Below are positions 52,420 through 60,627 of a stretch of 64,000 nucleotides of DNA, one piece after another. Both the position numbers and the translations under genes were made by a program. The DNA lies in contig NZ_JASGIV010000001.1 in NCBI RefSeq assembly GCF_047654805.1, forward strand, positions 2,046,001-2,110,000. The letters run 5' to 3'. The notes beneath the pieces were generated by a model. It saw only the letters and a list, made by a program, of their open reading frames with translations. It did not search any database and had not been told where the DNA came from. Source of the DNA: Pelomonas sp047654805. Lineage in GTDB: Bacteria; Pseudomonadota; Gammaproteobacteria; Burkholderiales; Burkholderiaceae_C. The stretch's first letter is position 1. Each line of letters starts with the position of its first letter.

Positions 52420-53631
52420 TCAGAGGGTGAGTCTGGTGATCCGGGGACAGTGGTCGCTGGTCATGATGACCTGCTTGTCCTTCTGCTCGACCTTGACCTT
52501 CTCCGACGAGAGCGGGCCGGTCTGCCGCTTGTTCAGCGCGGCGCTGATCAGGATGTGATCCAGCCCTTCAAAGCCCTTGCAGTCCGTCGTCATCGGCGGC
52601 GGAACCTGGACCAACGTCGGGTCTCCATCAGACAGCTCCTGCCAGAGGAACCTGGAGCTGACCTCGCCGTTGGCCCCCGTCTTGTTCGGTGTCGCCGGAT
52701 CCGTGTGGTCCTTGCGCACGTCCTTGGGGGCCACAACCTTCGCGGCTTCCTCATCCAGCCTGCGGTTGAAGTCCCCGAGCACGACGAACAAGGGCGACGT
52801 CTTGGCCACGCCGTCTATCCAGGCTTCCAGCGGCGCAACCTGCCGGTTCAGGACCTGACAGGCCGAGTCGGGGTCGGTCAGTTCATGGCCCTTGAAGGCA
52901 GGGCTGGTGATGAGGTTGGCGCAGCTTGATTTGAGGTGCACGTTCATCAGCGTGACGGGATCCTTGCCGATGGTGAGCGACAAGGCCACGCCCGGCCGCA
53001 GGTACCGCAGAGACGCCGGATCCTGGGGGTTCTCCTTGATGGCGAGCCCGGCCTCCGGGGCGCACTTCCCGGGCTTGGACGTCACCGAGCGCCGCCACGC
53101 GAATCCGACCGTCTGGAACGCCGTGTGGTCCGCAACGCAGGCCTCGAAGTCGGCCGCGTGGCTGCCAAGGATCTCCTTGATGACGCCGGCGGAGCGAACC
53201 TCTTGGAAAGCGATCACGTCCACGCGCCGTGCCCGGATGAGGCCATCGACGGTCTGACGCAGCCCATCAAGCTTCTCGGCATAGATCTCGGGCGCCGCCT
53301 TCTTCCACTTCGATGCGGTGAGCTTGTACGCGTTGCACGGTGCAACGAGCATGCCCTTGCCGGCGCTGCCGGCGGCGGTGTCGAAGTCCGCCTGGCACTG
53401 CTTCGCGCGGGCGTCTTCTTCGGGCGTGGGGGTCGTCTCGCCCTTGGCGATCTTGGCGCGCGTGTCGCACCAGTTCACCTTCGGACTGGTACAGACCCGG
53501 ATGTGTTCATTGAAATCGGCCTCAGATCCGGCCCACGCGATGTTGAACGCCGCGATGCCCAGTTCCGCGGCATGGGCGTTCAAACTCCAGCCGGCGAGCA
53601 CCGCTCCCAGCGCAACTTGCCATCTCCGCAT
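52420..53631 (-). CDS. Exported endonuclease/exonuclease/phosphatase family protein
   Basis: This 403-residue protein has a signal peptide (WQVALGAVLAGWSLNAHA). The EEP fold shows Glu in VIAFQEVRSAG, NVHLKSSC, the metal-binding GDFNRR and C-terminal SDHCPR. It would act in the periplasm or outside the cell on DNA, RNA or phosphoesters; several Cys residues suggest disulfides. It lies 63 bp upstream of the LOG gene on the same strand. It probably is not part of the cytoplasmic CBASS, though co-transcription is possible. Confidence 0.88.
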   Translation of the reverse strand: MRRWQVALGAVLAGWSLNAHAAELGIAAFNIAWAGSEADFNEHIRVCTSPKVNWCDTRAKIAKGETTPTPEEDARAKQCQADFDTAAGSAGKGMLVAPCNAYKLTASKWKKAAPEIYAEKLDGLRQTVDGLIRARRVDVIAFQEVRSAGVIKEILGSHAADFEACVADHTAFQTVGFAWRRSVTSKPGKCAPEAGLAIKENPQDPASLRYLRPGVALSLTIGKDPVTLMNVHLKSSCANLITSPAFKGHELTDPDSACQVLNRQVAPLEAWIDGVAKTSPLFVVLGDFNRRLDEEAAKVVAPKDVRKDHTDPATPNKTGANGEVSSRFLWQELSDGDPTLVQVPPPMTTDCKGFEGLDHILISAALNKRQTGPLSSEKVKVEQKDKQVIMTSDHCPRITRLTL

Positions 53632-53804
53632 AAGCCCTCCCCAGGGATGCTGATTGATTGGTCAGTGGACGACCATGATAGGAGCGCGTCGCTATCGCAT
53701 CCAGGGGGCAACTGCTGGTCAAGCCGGGCCCGCGCGACGCGCGGCACCCGTGTTTACCCTTCCGAGCCGTCTGCTGAGAGACGTCGAGGGCTGTCGGGGC
53801 AGGC

Positions 53805-54317
53805 TCAGGCGATGGAGACCCCCTGCTTCGCCACCGGCTTGTTGCGGCGAAGCTGCCGCACCTGCAGCGCAACGCCCACCAGGTAGGCGCCGAAGAGGCC
53901 GCCGATCAGCTGCTGCAGTGCCGGGTCCTCGGGCCCGTTGAAAACGGGCGAACCCACGGGGATGCGGGTGAACGTCTCAGTGACGCCCGGGATCATGTGC
54001 AGGAACAGCGTGGTCGTGTAGCCGAGTGGCGCCACGTAGTGGGCCCATGCGCTGGACGGGACTCGACGGTCGGCGATGTAGGAGCCTGCGAGCACCAGCA
54101 GCGTCACGACGCCGAGGGCATGGGCCTTGTTGAGGCCGCCATGCTGAAAGATGCCGAACGCGGTCAGGCAGGTCAGCAGCGTGGCGATGATGTACGTGCG
54201 ACCCGCGCCGTCGCTCCACGAGATCCCGCGCGGTTTCGCGACCGCGATGAAGCCGGAGACCAACGCCACGACGCTGATGGCGGTATGGATGAGCCCGAGG
54301 GTGGAAAGCGAGGCCAT
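53805..54317 (-). CDS. Integral membrane protein, DUF2306-like
   Basis: This 170-residue protein has four clear membrane helices (LIHTAISVVALVSGFIAVA, YIIATLLTCLTAFGIFQH, ALGVVTLLVLAGSYIA, LIGGLFGAYLVGVAL). It resembles the small four-helix DUF2306-type proteins of unknown role. CAGGAGATTCGC precedes the ATG at 54317. It stands alone; a CCGATCGGG palindrome lies about 170 bp upstream. Confidence 0.75.
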   Translation of the reverse strand: MASLSTLGLIHTAISVVALVSGFIAVAKPRGISWSDGAGRTYIIATLLTCLTAFGIFQHGGLNKAHALGVVTLLVLAGSYIADRRVPSSAWAHYVAPLGYTTTLFLHMIPGVTETFTRIPVGSPVFNGPEDPALQQLIGGLFGAYLVGVALQVRQLRRNKPVAKQGVSIA

Positions 54318-54522
54318 GCGAATCTCCTGGTGATGCCGGGCCGTCGGGTCCGGCGCTGTGGTCTTCCGCCATGTGTCCACGCTTGCGGGATCGGCGGGGT
54401 TTGCGAGCCGCTTGTCGCGGGCTGGAAGTCATTCTGTTGACAGCACTTGCCCTGCAATCGCCCCAAGCGGTCCAACCCGCACTACCCCGATCGGGAGAGC
54501 CCCGCGGCCCTGCGAGACGCGT

Positions 54523-56892
54523 TCAAGCCAGCGCGTCCGCCCGCAAGGTCGTCAGCTCTACCCGGAGGCGGGGATCAGCGATGTCGTGCACCACCAGATC
54601 GGCACAGCTCAGCCGTCCGTAGCCCTCGGCCCAGCGGCTGTAGTACCCCAGGCCATGCCGCGAGGACATCGCAGCGAGCTGCTGGCGGTACACCTCGGCG
54701 CTGGAAAGGTCGCCGCGCCGGTATGCAGCGGGACACGCGGCGAAGGCCAGCGCGTAGCAGACGGCCATCGCATGGTCCAGTTCATTCGCGACCTGGACCG
54801 CCTCCTCGGCCCATGAGGCGGCCTCGGCGGTCTGGCCTCGGGCCATGGCGACGCGAGCCAAGACGATGCGCATCGACACCCGGGCATCGACGAAGACGAC
54901 ACCGGGTTCGTCGGGGCACCCGACCGTGTCGCGCAGCACCTGCTGGGCCAGCGGCACAGCGGCCTCGAAATCGCCAGCGAAGCAGGCCGTCTGCGCCTGC
55001 ATGCGGGCCAGTCGCTGACGCGCATCGTCAGAGCTCACCATCGCGGCCAGCTGACCGCAGTGCGCGGCGGCGGCCTCATAGTCGCCGCGCGCCATCGCGG
55101 CGACCCAAAGTCCCCCGACGGCCATGACGTACAACTCCGGGTCATCAAGCCGGCCCGCCACCTCATGGCAGCGTCGAAACGCTTCCTGCATTGCCTCGCC
55201 GGCGCCCTCGGTGTGCAGCAGGAGGTCGCCCAGCGCGCGCTGCAGCAAGGCCTCCTCGACGCTGTATTCCAGCCCACTGGACACCACACGAGAAAGGGCC
55301 AGTTGAACTCGTCCTTTGAAGTCCGTCATCTGCGACAGGCCGATGGCGAGTGGCGCGGCCGCGGCGGTCAAGGTGATGCCCAACTCCACGTCATCGTCCG
55401 TGCCGATCGCCCAGTCGAGTGCCGCCCTCACCTCTTCAAGACGACGCAGCCGAGCCTCGACGTCCTCGGCAATGTCCAGCCGCAACTGCTCCAGGCAGTA
55501 CCGAGCATGGCGCCAGCGGGTCGCCTCGCGGTCACCGCTCAGCGCGAGCTTCTCCGCCGCGTAGGCGCGCGTGCTGTCCAGGAGCCGGTAGCAATGCCCG
55601 TCCACGGCGACCACGAGGGATTTGTCCACCAGGTGCGACATCACTTCGACGACATCGGCTTCGGCCACAGCCTCCGCGCCCTCAAGGGTGAACGCACCCT
55701 TGAACACGGATAGCTGCCGCAGCAGCCGCTGCTCATCGACCTCCAGACAGTCGTGGCTCCAATCGAGCGTGGCGCGCAACGTCTGATGGCGCGGCAAGGC
55801 GGTACGCGGGCCGCGCGTCAGGAGCGCAAACCGGTCGTTGAGGCGCGTAGCCACGCCCTGGATACCGAACATGGGAATCCGGGCCGCGGCCAGCTCGATG
55901 GCCAGTGGGATGCCGTCCAGGCGCCGGCAGACCTCGGCGGCCGTCTGCGCATCACCATCGCTCAGGCTGAAACTGTCCAGACTGGCCGTGGCACGCTCGA
56001 CAAGCAGCTGGACCGCGGTGTAGCGCAGCGCCTCGGCTGCCGTCGGTGGCATGGCCAGTGGCGGCAGTTCCAACGGCAGCAGCCTCTGCACCCACTCCCC
56101 CGGCACCCTGAGTGGTTCCCGGCTGGTCGCCAGGATTCGTACGGAAGGAACGTGACGATGTAGGCCCATCGCCAGGGCTGCAGCCTCGCCGATGACGTGC
56201 TCGCAGTTGTCCAGAACCACCAGCAGCCGGCGGTCACGCATCGCCGCATAGAGCGCTGGCAGTGGCTGCTCGGAGGGCAGCGTCAGGCCGAGCGCGGCGG
56301 CCAGCGCGGCCGGCACCAGGCGTCCATCGGACAGCGGCGCAAGGTCCACAAAGCACGGCGGCTCCGTGTATTGCTCAGAACTGGCTTCCGCGACAGCCAG
56401 GGCCACCGTGGTCTTGCCCATCCCGCCGGGACCCACCAGGGTCACGAAACCCTTCTCGTGGAGCCGCGCCTCGAGGCTGGACACGACACCATCGCGGCCG
56501 ATGATGCGGCCACCCATGCTCTGCGCGGGGACTGAAGCTGCGGCGCTGACGACGGGCCGAACCGGCTCCTCGGCACCCAAGGACTGCACGGGTGCCACGA
56601 AGCAGTAGCCTCGAAGTGGCACATTGCCGATGAAGCGCACGTCGCCACGCCCCTCCGCCAGCCGCTTGCGCAAGGAGGCGATGTGCACGCGCAGGTTGTC
56701 CTCTGCGACAACGGTCTTGGGCCAGACCCTCTCGATCAAGGTTGCCGAGGGAATGACCTCGCCGGCTCGCTCGACCAAGGCGACAAGCAGGTCGAGCGCC
56801 CGGCTTCCCAAGCGAACCGGCTGCTCTTGGTCCAGGAGCAACCGCTGTGCGGGAAGAAGTCGGTAGCCGGCGAAGGAGTAGCCCTCGGACAT
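54523..56892 (-). CDS. Winged-helix/NB-ARC/TPR regulator, copy 3
   Basis: This 789-residue third member of the paralogue family is shorter at the C-terminus than copies 1 and 2. It has an OmpR-type winged helix (about 5-105, VVAEDNLRVHIASLRKRLAE), P-loop VGPGGMGKTT, Walker B LLVVLDNCEH and a helical repeat region. The GTTAA direct repeat lies 62 bp upstream of its start, so it may bind and regulate its own promoter together with the other copies bearing the motif. Confidence 0.88.
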   Translation of the reverse strand: MSEGYSFAGYRLLPAQRLLLDQEQPVRLGSRALDLLVALVERAGEVIPSATLIERVWPKTVVAEDNLRVHIASLRKRLAEGRGDVRFIGNVPLRGYCFVAPVQSLGAEEPVRPVVSAAASVPAQSMGGRIIGRDGVVSSLEARLHEKGFVTLVGPGGMGKTTVALAVAEASSEQYTEPPCFVDLAPLSDGRLVPAALAAALGLTLPSEQPLPALYAAMRDRRLLVVLDNCEHVIGEAAALAMGLHRHVPSVRILATSREPLRVPGEWVQRLLPLELPPLAMPPTAAEALRYTAVQLLVERATASLDSFSLSDGDAQTAAEVCRRLDGIPLAIELAAARIPMFGIQGVATRLNDRFALLTRGPRTALPRHQTLRATLDWSHDCLEVDEQRLLRQLSVFKGAFTLEGAEAVAEADVVEVMSHLVDKSLVVAVDGHCYRLLDSTRAYAAEKLALSGDREATRWRHARYCLEQLRLDIAEDVEARLRRLEEVRAALDWAIGTDDDVELGITLTAAAAPLAIGLSQMTDFKGRVQLALSRVVSSGLEYSVEEALLQRALGDLLLHTEGAGEAMQEAFRRCHEVAGRLDDPELYVMAVGGLWVAAMARGDYEAAAAHCGQLAAMVSSDDARQRLARMQAQTACFAGDFEAAVPLAQQVLRDTVGCPDEPGVVFVDARVSMRIVLARVAMARGQTAEAASWAEEAVQVANELDHAMAVCYALAFAACPAAYRRGDLSSAEVYRQQLAAMSSRHGLGYYSRWAEGYGRLSCADLVVHDIADPRLRVELTTLRADALA

Positions 56893-56953
56893 GCGCGGTG
56901 GGACGCTGGGAGTCGTTTGCGAGGATCATCCCCGCGCGCCTGGGAAGAGACGA

Positions 56954-56970
56954 GTTAATTCACGTTAAAT
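56954..56970 (-). promoter_or_regulatory. GTTAA direct repeat upstream of winged-helix ATPase copy 3
   Basis: GTTAATTCACGTTAAAT has the same 10-bp period as the site at 34150, and the flanks GACGA and TCGTCG are shared. It lies between the LysR stop and the start of copy 3. Confidence 0.55.
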
Positions 56971-56988
56971 GTCGTCGGCGGCAGTGCG

Positions 56989-57873
56989 CTACTGCAGCGA
57001 GGTCGCCAGATGCTCAATCAGCTTCCGTACCGCCAACGGCTGGCCACGCCGGGAGCTGTAGGCGAGCTGAACGGACAGGGGCTCAAGTTGCCAGTCCGCC
57101 AGGATCTTCACGAGGCGACCGGACGACAGTTCCGGGGCAACCAGGCATTCGGGCAGGCGAAGCAATCCTGCGCCATGAACGGCCGCCGCCACCAGCGTCT
57201 CTTCGTTGTTGGAACTCAACCAGGGCCTGGGAGGTGGGGCGTCCACCACCACATCGTCCCTCGTGAAGCGCCATGGCCCCAACGGCGTGCTGCCCACATA
57301 GTGGAGCTCGTCATGGCCCGCCAGACCCAGCGGGTCCAGCGGCGTACCGCACCGCTCAAGGTAGGCAGGCGCGGCAAACAGGCCAACGGCCTCAAGTCCG
57401 ATGCAACGAGGGATCGAGCCCAGCGGCAGCTCGCCGCCGACCCAGACGCCGAGGTCCACGCGGTCCTCGATGAGATCGACTTCGTCTTCCGTGGTGTGCA
57501 GCTCGATGCGCACCTTGGGGTACTTGGCCGCGAACGAGGCCAGCGGACCTGTCATTCGCCGCGCTCCATACGCTGTGGGCGCCGCCAGCCGCACGGTGCC
57601 GCTCACTTCCCTCGCGCTGAGGCTGCTGATGGCCGCCAACTCTTCAAAGGAGGCCAGCAGCCCGGACGCCCGTTCGAGGACATCTCTGCCGACTGCGGTC
57701 AGGGAAAGGCTCCGGGTTGTCCGTTGGAGCAGACGGACGCCGAGAAGTGCCTCGAGATCCTGGATAGCCTTCGTTGTCGCGGGCTTCGACAGGTTCAGCG
57801 CCTCGCCGCCACGGACGAAGCTGCCGTGGATCGCGACCGAGCTGAAGATTTCGAGCGCCTTGAGCCTGTCCAT
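56989..57873 (-). CDS. LysR-family transcriptional regulator
   Basis: This 294-residue LysR protein begins MDRLKALEIFSSVAIHGSFV, with a winged helix followed by the effector domain (VSGTVRLAAPTAYGARRMTG). The start at 57873 is the typical LysR start; a longer in-frame extension upstream is antisense to nothing and reads through the LuxR gene. It follows the LuxR regulator by 29 bp on the same strand, so both may be co-transcribed. Confidence 0.92.
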   Translation of the reverse strand: MDRLKALEIFSSVAIHGSFVRGGEALNLSKPATTKAIQDLEALLGVRLLQRTTRSLSLTAVGRDVLERASGLLASFEELAAISSLSAREVSGTVRLAAPTAYGARRMTGPLASFAAKYPKVRIELHTTEDEVDLIEDRVDLGVWVGGELPLGSIPRCIGLEAVGLFAAPAYLERCGTPLDPLGLAGHDELHYVGSTPLGPWRFTRDDVVVDAPPPRPWLSSNNEETLVAAAVHGAGLLRLPECLVAPELSSGRLVKILADWQLEPLSVQLAYSSRRGQPLAVRKLIEHLATSLQ

Positions 57874-57902
57874 GGTGCCTCCCCAGGTTCCTGACCAAAG
57901 GT

Positions 57903-58523
57903 TCAGGCAGCGGCCTGCAGCGCGGGCGCATCGACCAGGCCGCGCTTGGCGGCGACGTCGGCGGCCTGGGTCCGTGTGCACGCGTCCAACTTGTCGAGGA
58001 TGGCCTTGACATGCGTCTTGACCGTGCCGACCGCGATGCAGAGCTCCCTGGCGATGGCCTTGTTCCCGAGCCCCTTGGCCAGCAGGCGCAGGACATCCGT
58101 CTCCCGGGTCGTCAAGGACTCGTGCCCCAGGCTTTCGGCCAGCTTCTGGGCAGCCGAGCGGCACACATAGCGCGAGCCCATCTTCAGCGTGTTCACGGCG
58201 TCCTCGAGTTCGTCCAGGCGGCAGCCCGCGAGCAACACGCCCGACACACCTGCCTCCAGGGCCAGTCGGATGTCGCGTTCACGGTCCTGGGTGCCCACGG
58301 CCATCAGCGAGGGGCGCTCGCGGCGGTCCGAGCAGACCATCGCCAGTTGGACCGCGCGCCGGTGGTCGGCGATCACGATCTGGGGCGGTTCGTTGGGCTC
58401 AGGGTCGATGCCGCTGATGTTGACGTCCCGGTCAGAGCGGCGGCGCAGCACGGCAGCCAGTCCCATGGCCAGTACGGGATCCTCATGTTGAATCTGGATG
58501 CGGGTCAGGTCGAAGGACTTCAT
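57903..58523 (-). CDS. NarL/LuxR-family response regulator
   Basis: This 206-residue protein has an N-terminal receiver-like domain (IQIQHEDPVLAMGLAAVL) with an Asp at IVIADHRRA as possible phospho-acceptor. A C-terminal LuxR HTH follows (LTTRETDVLRLLAKGLGNKA then VKTHVKAILDKL). No kinase gene adjoins it. GTGAA repeats with a 10-bp period lie about 75 bp upstream (58600-58615). Confidence 0.88.
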   Translation of the reverse strand: MKSFDLTRIQIQHEDPVLAMGLAAVLRRRSDRDVNISGIDPEPNEPPQIVIADHRRAVQLAMVCSDRRERPSLMAVGTQDRERDIRLALEAGVSGVLLAGCRLDELEDAVNTLKMGSRYVCRSAAQKLAESLGHESLTTRETDVLRLLAKGLGNKAIARELCIAVGTVKTHVKAILDKLDACTRTQAADVAAKRGLVDAPALQAAA

Positions 58524-58779
58524 ATCACGCTCCTCTATCGAAGGCCGCAGACTTTGCGGCGCTGAAGGAATGTTCGTTGGCAGAAGTCAAACCGGCCAGT
58601 GAACGTCTGTGAAACGTTGTGCCCGTCGATGGGCCCTCGTGTGGTGGGCCCCGTTGAGGCTTTAACAACCTCACTACACGGCACCACTACCCCCGCAGCC
58701 TTTACAAGGATTTATTGGCCGCGGACGCTCCCGCCACCCATCATTGCGCGGAGCCGTACTGGTCTAGAAAGGGATCCCG

Positions 58780-59139
58780 GTGTCAGGGAATCGCATCATC
58801 ACCGAGCCAATCGCCGTCGCGCCGGGCTGCGGCCTGGCCGGGCCGGGTCTGTACGACGCAGAGGGCGTCAACAGCTGGCGCCTGCACGTCGACGAGGCCC
58901 ATGCGCGCAGCCAACCCATCGTGGCTCAGTTGTGGCACCCGTTCGCGGCAGAGGCACTGGATGCCGACGCACAGGAGGCGCTGGTCGATGCATTCCGGGT
59001 AGCCGCCGAAGGTGCGAGCGACGCCGGCTTCGACGGCGTGGCATTGGTGGAGTCGCCTCGACTGACGCACCCCTGCCGCGATCAGGTTCTCGAGGCCCTG
59101 GTCGCAGTGTGGGGCGCCAGCAGAGTCGGCCAGCGTTAG
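58780..59139 (+). CDS. Miniature old-yellow-enzyme-like protein
   Basis: This 119-residue protein resembles two separated parts of an NADH:flavin oxidoreductase (OYE/NemA). RIITEPIAVAPGCGLAGPGL ... QLWHPF corresponds to the N-terminal flavin-binding strands, and FRVAAEGASDAGFDGVAL to the region before the active-site H-G-A-N, which is replaced by VESPRL. Full enzymes have about 370 residues. The in-frame stop TAG lies 12 bases before the GTG start, and AAAGGGA gives a ribosome-binding site, so it is translated as it stands. It is probably a degenerate or repurposed remnant. Confidence 0.55.
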   Translation: MSGNRIITEPIAVAPGCGLAGPGLYDAEGVNSWRLHVDEAHARSQPIVAQLWHPFAAEALDADAQEALVDAFRVAAEGASDAGFDGVALVESPRLTHPCRDQVLEALVAVWGASRVGQR

Positions 59140-59150
59140 TTGCCGTTAAA
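59135..59150 (+). promoter_or_regulatory. GTTAG/GTTAAA direct repeat upstream of the MFS gene
   Basis: GTTAGTTGCCGTTAAAG has the same 10-bp spacing as the sites at 34150 and 56954, with one change in the first half. It ends about 50 bp before the MFS start. Confidence 0.45.
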
Positions 59151-59199
59151 GCTTGTTGTTGCCTGCTCCGCGGGCGGGTTGCTGGTCTACGCTTGAGCC

Positions 59200-60510
59200 T
59201 TGAGCAAGACTGCCCCACCCATCGACATCGCAGCTTCCCTCGACCGCGCCCCGGTCGGGAGGATGCACATCGTCACGATGGTGGTGTGCGCCCTCGCCTT
59301 TGCCTTCGATCTGTTCGAAATGGCACTTGGCAGCGCGCTCGCCGCCGTGTTCTCCGCGCCGCCTCACAAGCTGCCAACCGAGCAGCTGTCCTGGCTGCTC
59401 GCGTCCGTGTATGTGGGTGCGATCGTCGGCGCACCGCTGTTCGGGTGGCTGGCCGACCGCTTCGGCCGCAAGAGGTTGATGACGTTCCTCATGGCTGTCC
59501 TGGCGGTGACGTCGGCGCTCGCCGGCGCGAGCAGCAACAGCGCGGAGCTTGGCATCTGGCGCGGGCTTTCTGGGCTGGCTCTTGGCGCCTACCCCGCACT
59601 GATGATCTCGTACCTGACGGATCTGCTGCCCGCGCGCAAGCGTGGCCCGTTGATCTTCCTGGTCGTAGGCATCGCATCGCTGGGCGCGCCCGCGGGGGTC
59701 TTCCTGGTCCGCAGCCTCACACCGATCACACCGTTTGGGGTGGAGGCCTGGCGCTGGGGCTTCTACGCGGGCGCCGCAGGCGCTGCGGCTGTGACGGCCC
59801 TGCTCCAAGTACTCCCCGAGTCTCCGCGGTGGCTCGCCACGCGCGGGCGTGATGCCGAGGCCCTGGCTGCATGCCTTCGCCTCGCGCCAGGCATGCCATC
59901 TCTGGCTGCATCAGAGGCCGCGCCCCCGGCACAAGACCTGGCACCGCGCAAGAGGGCCTGGGTGAGCGTGGCCTTGCTGTTCTTTGCCAGCCCCTGGTCC
60001 ACCGTGGCATTCCCGCTACTCGCAGGCGCCCTGTTGGTCAGTCGAGGATTTCGGCTCTCCGACACCTTGCTCTACGTGGCCATTTCGAACTTCGGACCCG
60101 CGCTGGGTGTGATGCTCGGTGCCCTGGGCGTGGATCGTTTGGAGCGCCGCCTCACCTTGGCGGTGTGTGCGATGGCCATGCTGGCGGCTGGCGTCGGCTT
60201 TGTTCTCGCCGACTCGCCGACCGTGCTCATGCTCTGCTCCACGGCATTCATGCTGGCCGCGGCGCTCTACGTGCCCAGCCTCAGCGTCTACGGCGCCGAG
60301 CTCTTCCCCACCCGCTCAAGAGCCGCTGCGTTTGGCGGCGCATGGACCTTCAACCGCGCGGGTGCTGCATTGGCCCCGCTACTGCTGCTGCCACTGCTGC
60401 ACGCGGCCGGTGCGATGGCCCTGATGGCCGTCGTCACCGTGTCGTTGCTGGTGAGCCTGGGCTTGCTTTGGGTCGCGCCGGTTGGCGCCGCGAAACGGCC
60501 CATCAGTTGA
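59200..60510 (+). CDS. MFS transporter, sugar-acid/aromatic-acid type
   Basis: This 436-residue protein has 12 membrane segments. The N-terminal DRAPVGRMH motif and the loop WLADRFGRKRLM between helices 2 and 3 are typical of MFS carriers of organic or aromatic acids. PESPRWLATRGR closes helix 6. A TTG start at 59200 keeps the family's conserved N-terminus; ATG 59263 is possible but would cut it. Confidence 0.9.
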   Translation: MSKTAPPIDIAASLDRAPVGRMHIVTMVVCALAFAFDLFEMALGSALAAVFSAPPHKLPTEQLSWLLASVYVGAIVGAPLFGWLADRFGRKRLMTFLMAVLAVTSALAGASSNSAELGIWRGLSGLALGAYPALMISYLTDLLPARKRGPLIFLVVGIASLGAPAGVFLVRSLTPITPFGVEAWRWGFYAGAAGAAAVTALLQVLPESPRWLATRGRDAEALAACLRLAPGMPSLAASEAAPPAQDLAPRKRAWVSVALLFFASPWSTVAFPLLAGALLVSRGFRLSDTLLYVAISNFGPALGVMLGALGVDRLERRLTLAVCAMAMLAAGVGFVLADSPTVLMLCSTAFMLAAALYVPSLSVYGAELFPTRSRAAAFGGAWTFNRAGAALAPLLLLPLLHAAGAMALMAVVTVSLLVSLGLLWVAPVGAAKRPIS

Positions 60511-60627
60511 AGCCGCAAGGCTAGCCCCCGGGGCCTCCTGGCATCGAGCCAGGCGCACCTCTCTCAATGTAGGCAGGTCGAGAGAAACATGGCTGCCTAA
60601 CCTTTCGACGTCAACGAAAGGACAGCC

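Noticed and set aside
56989..58164. Long N-terminal extension of the LysR protein to 58164
   Set aside because: The extra 97 codons run through the LuxR gene in another frame and lack protein-like composition; the normal LysR start is at 57873.
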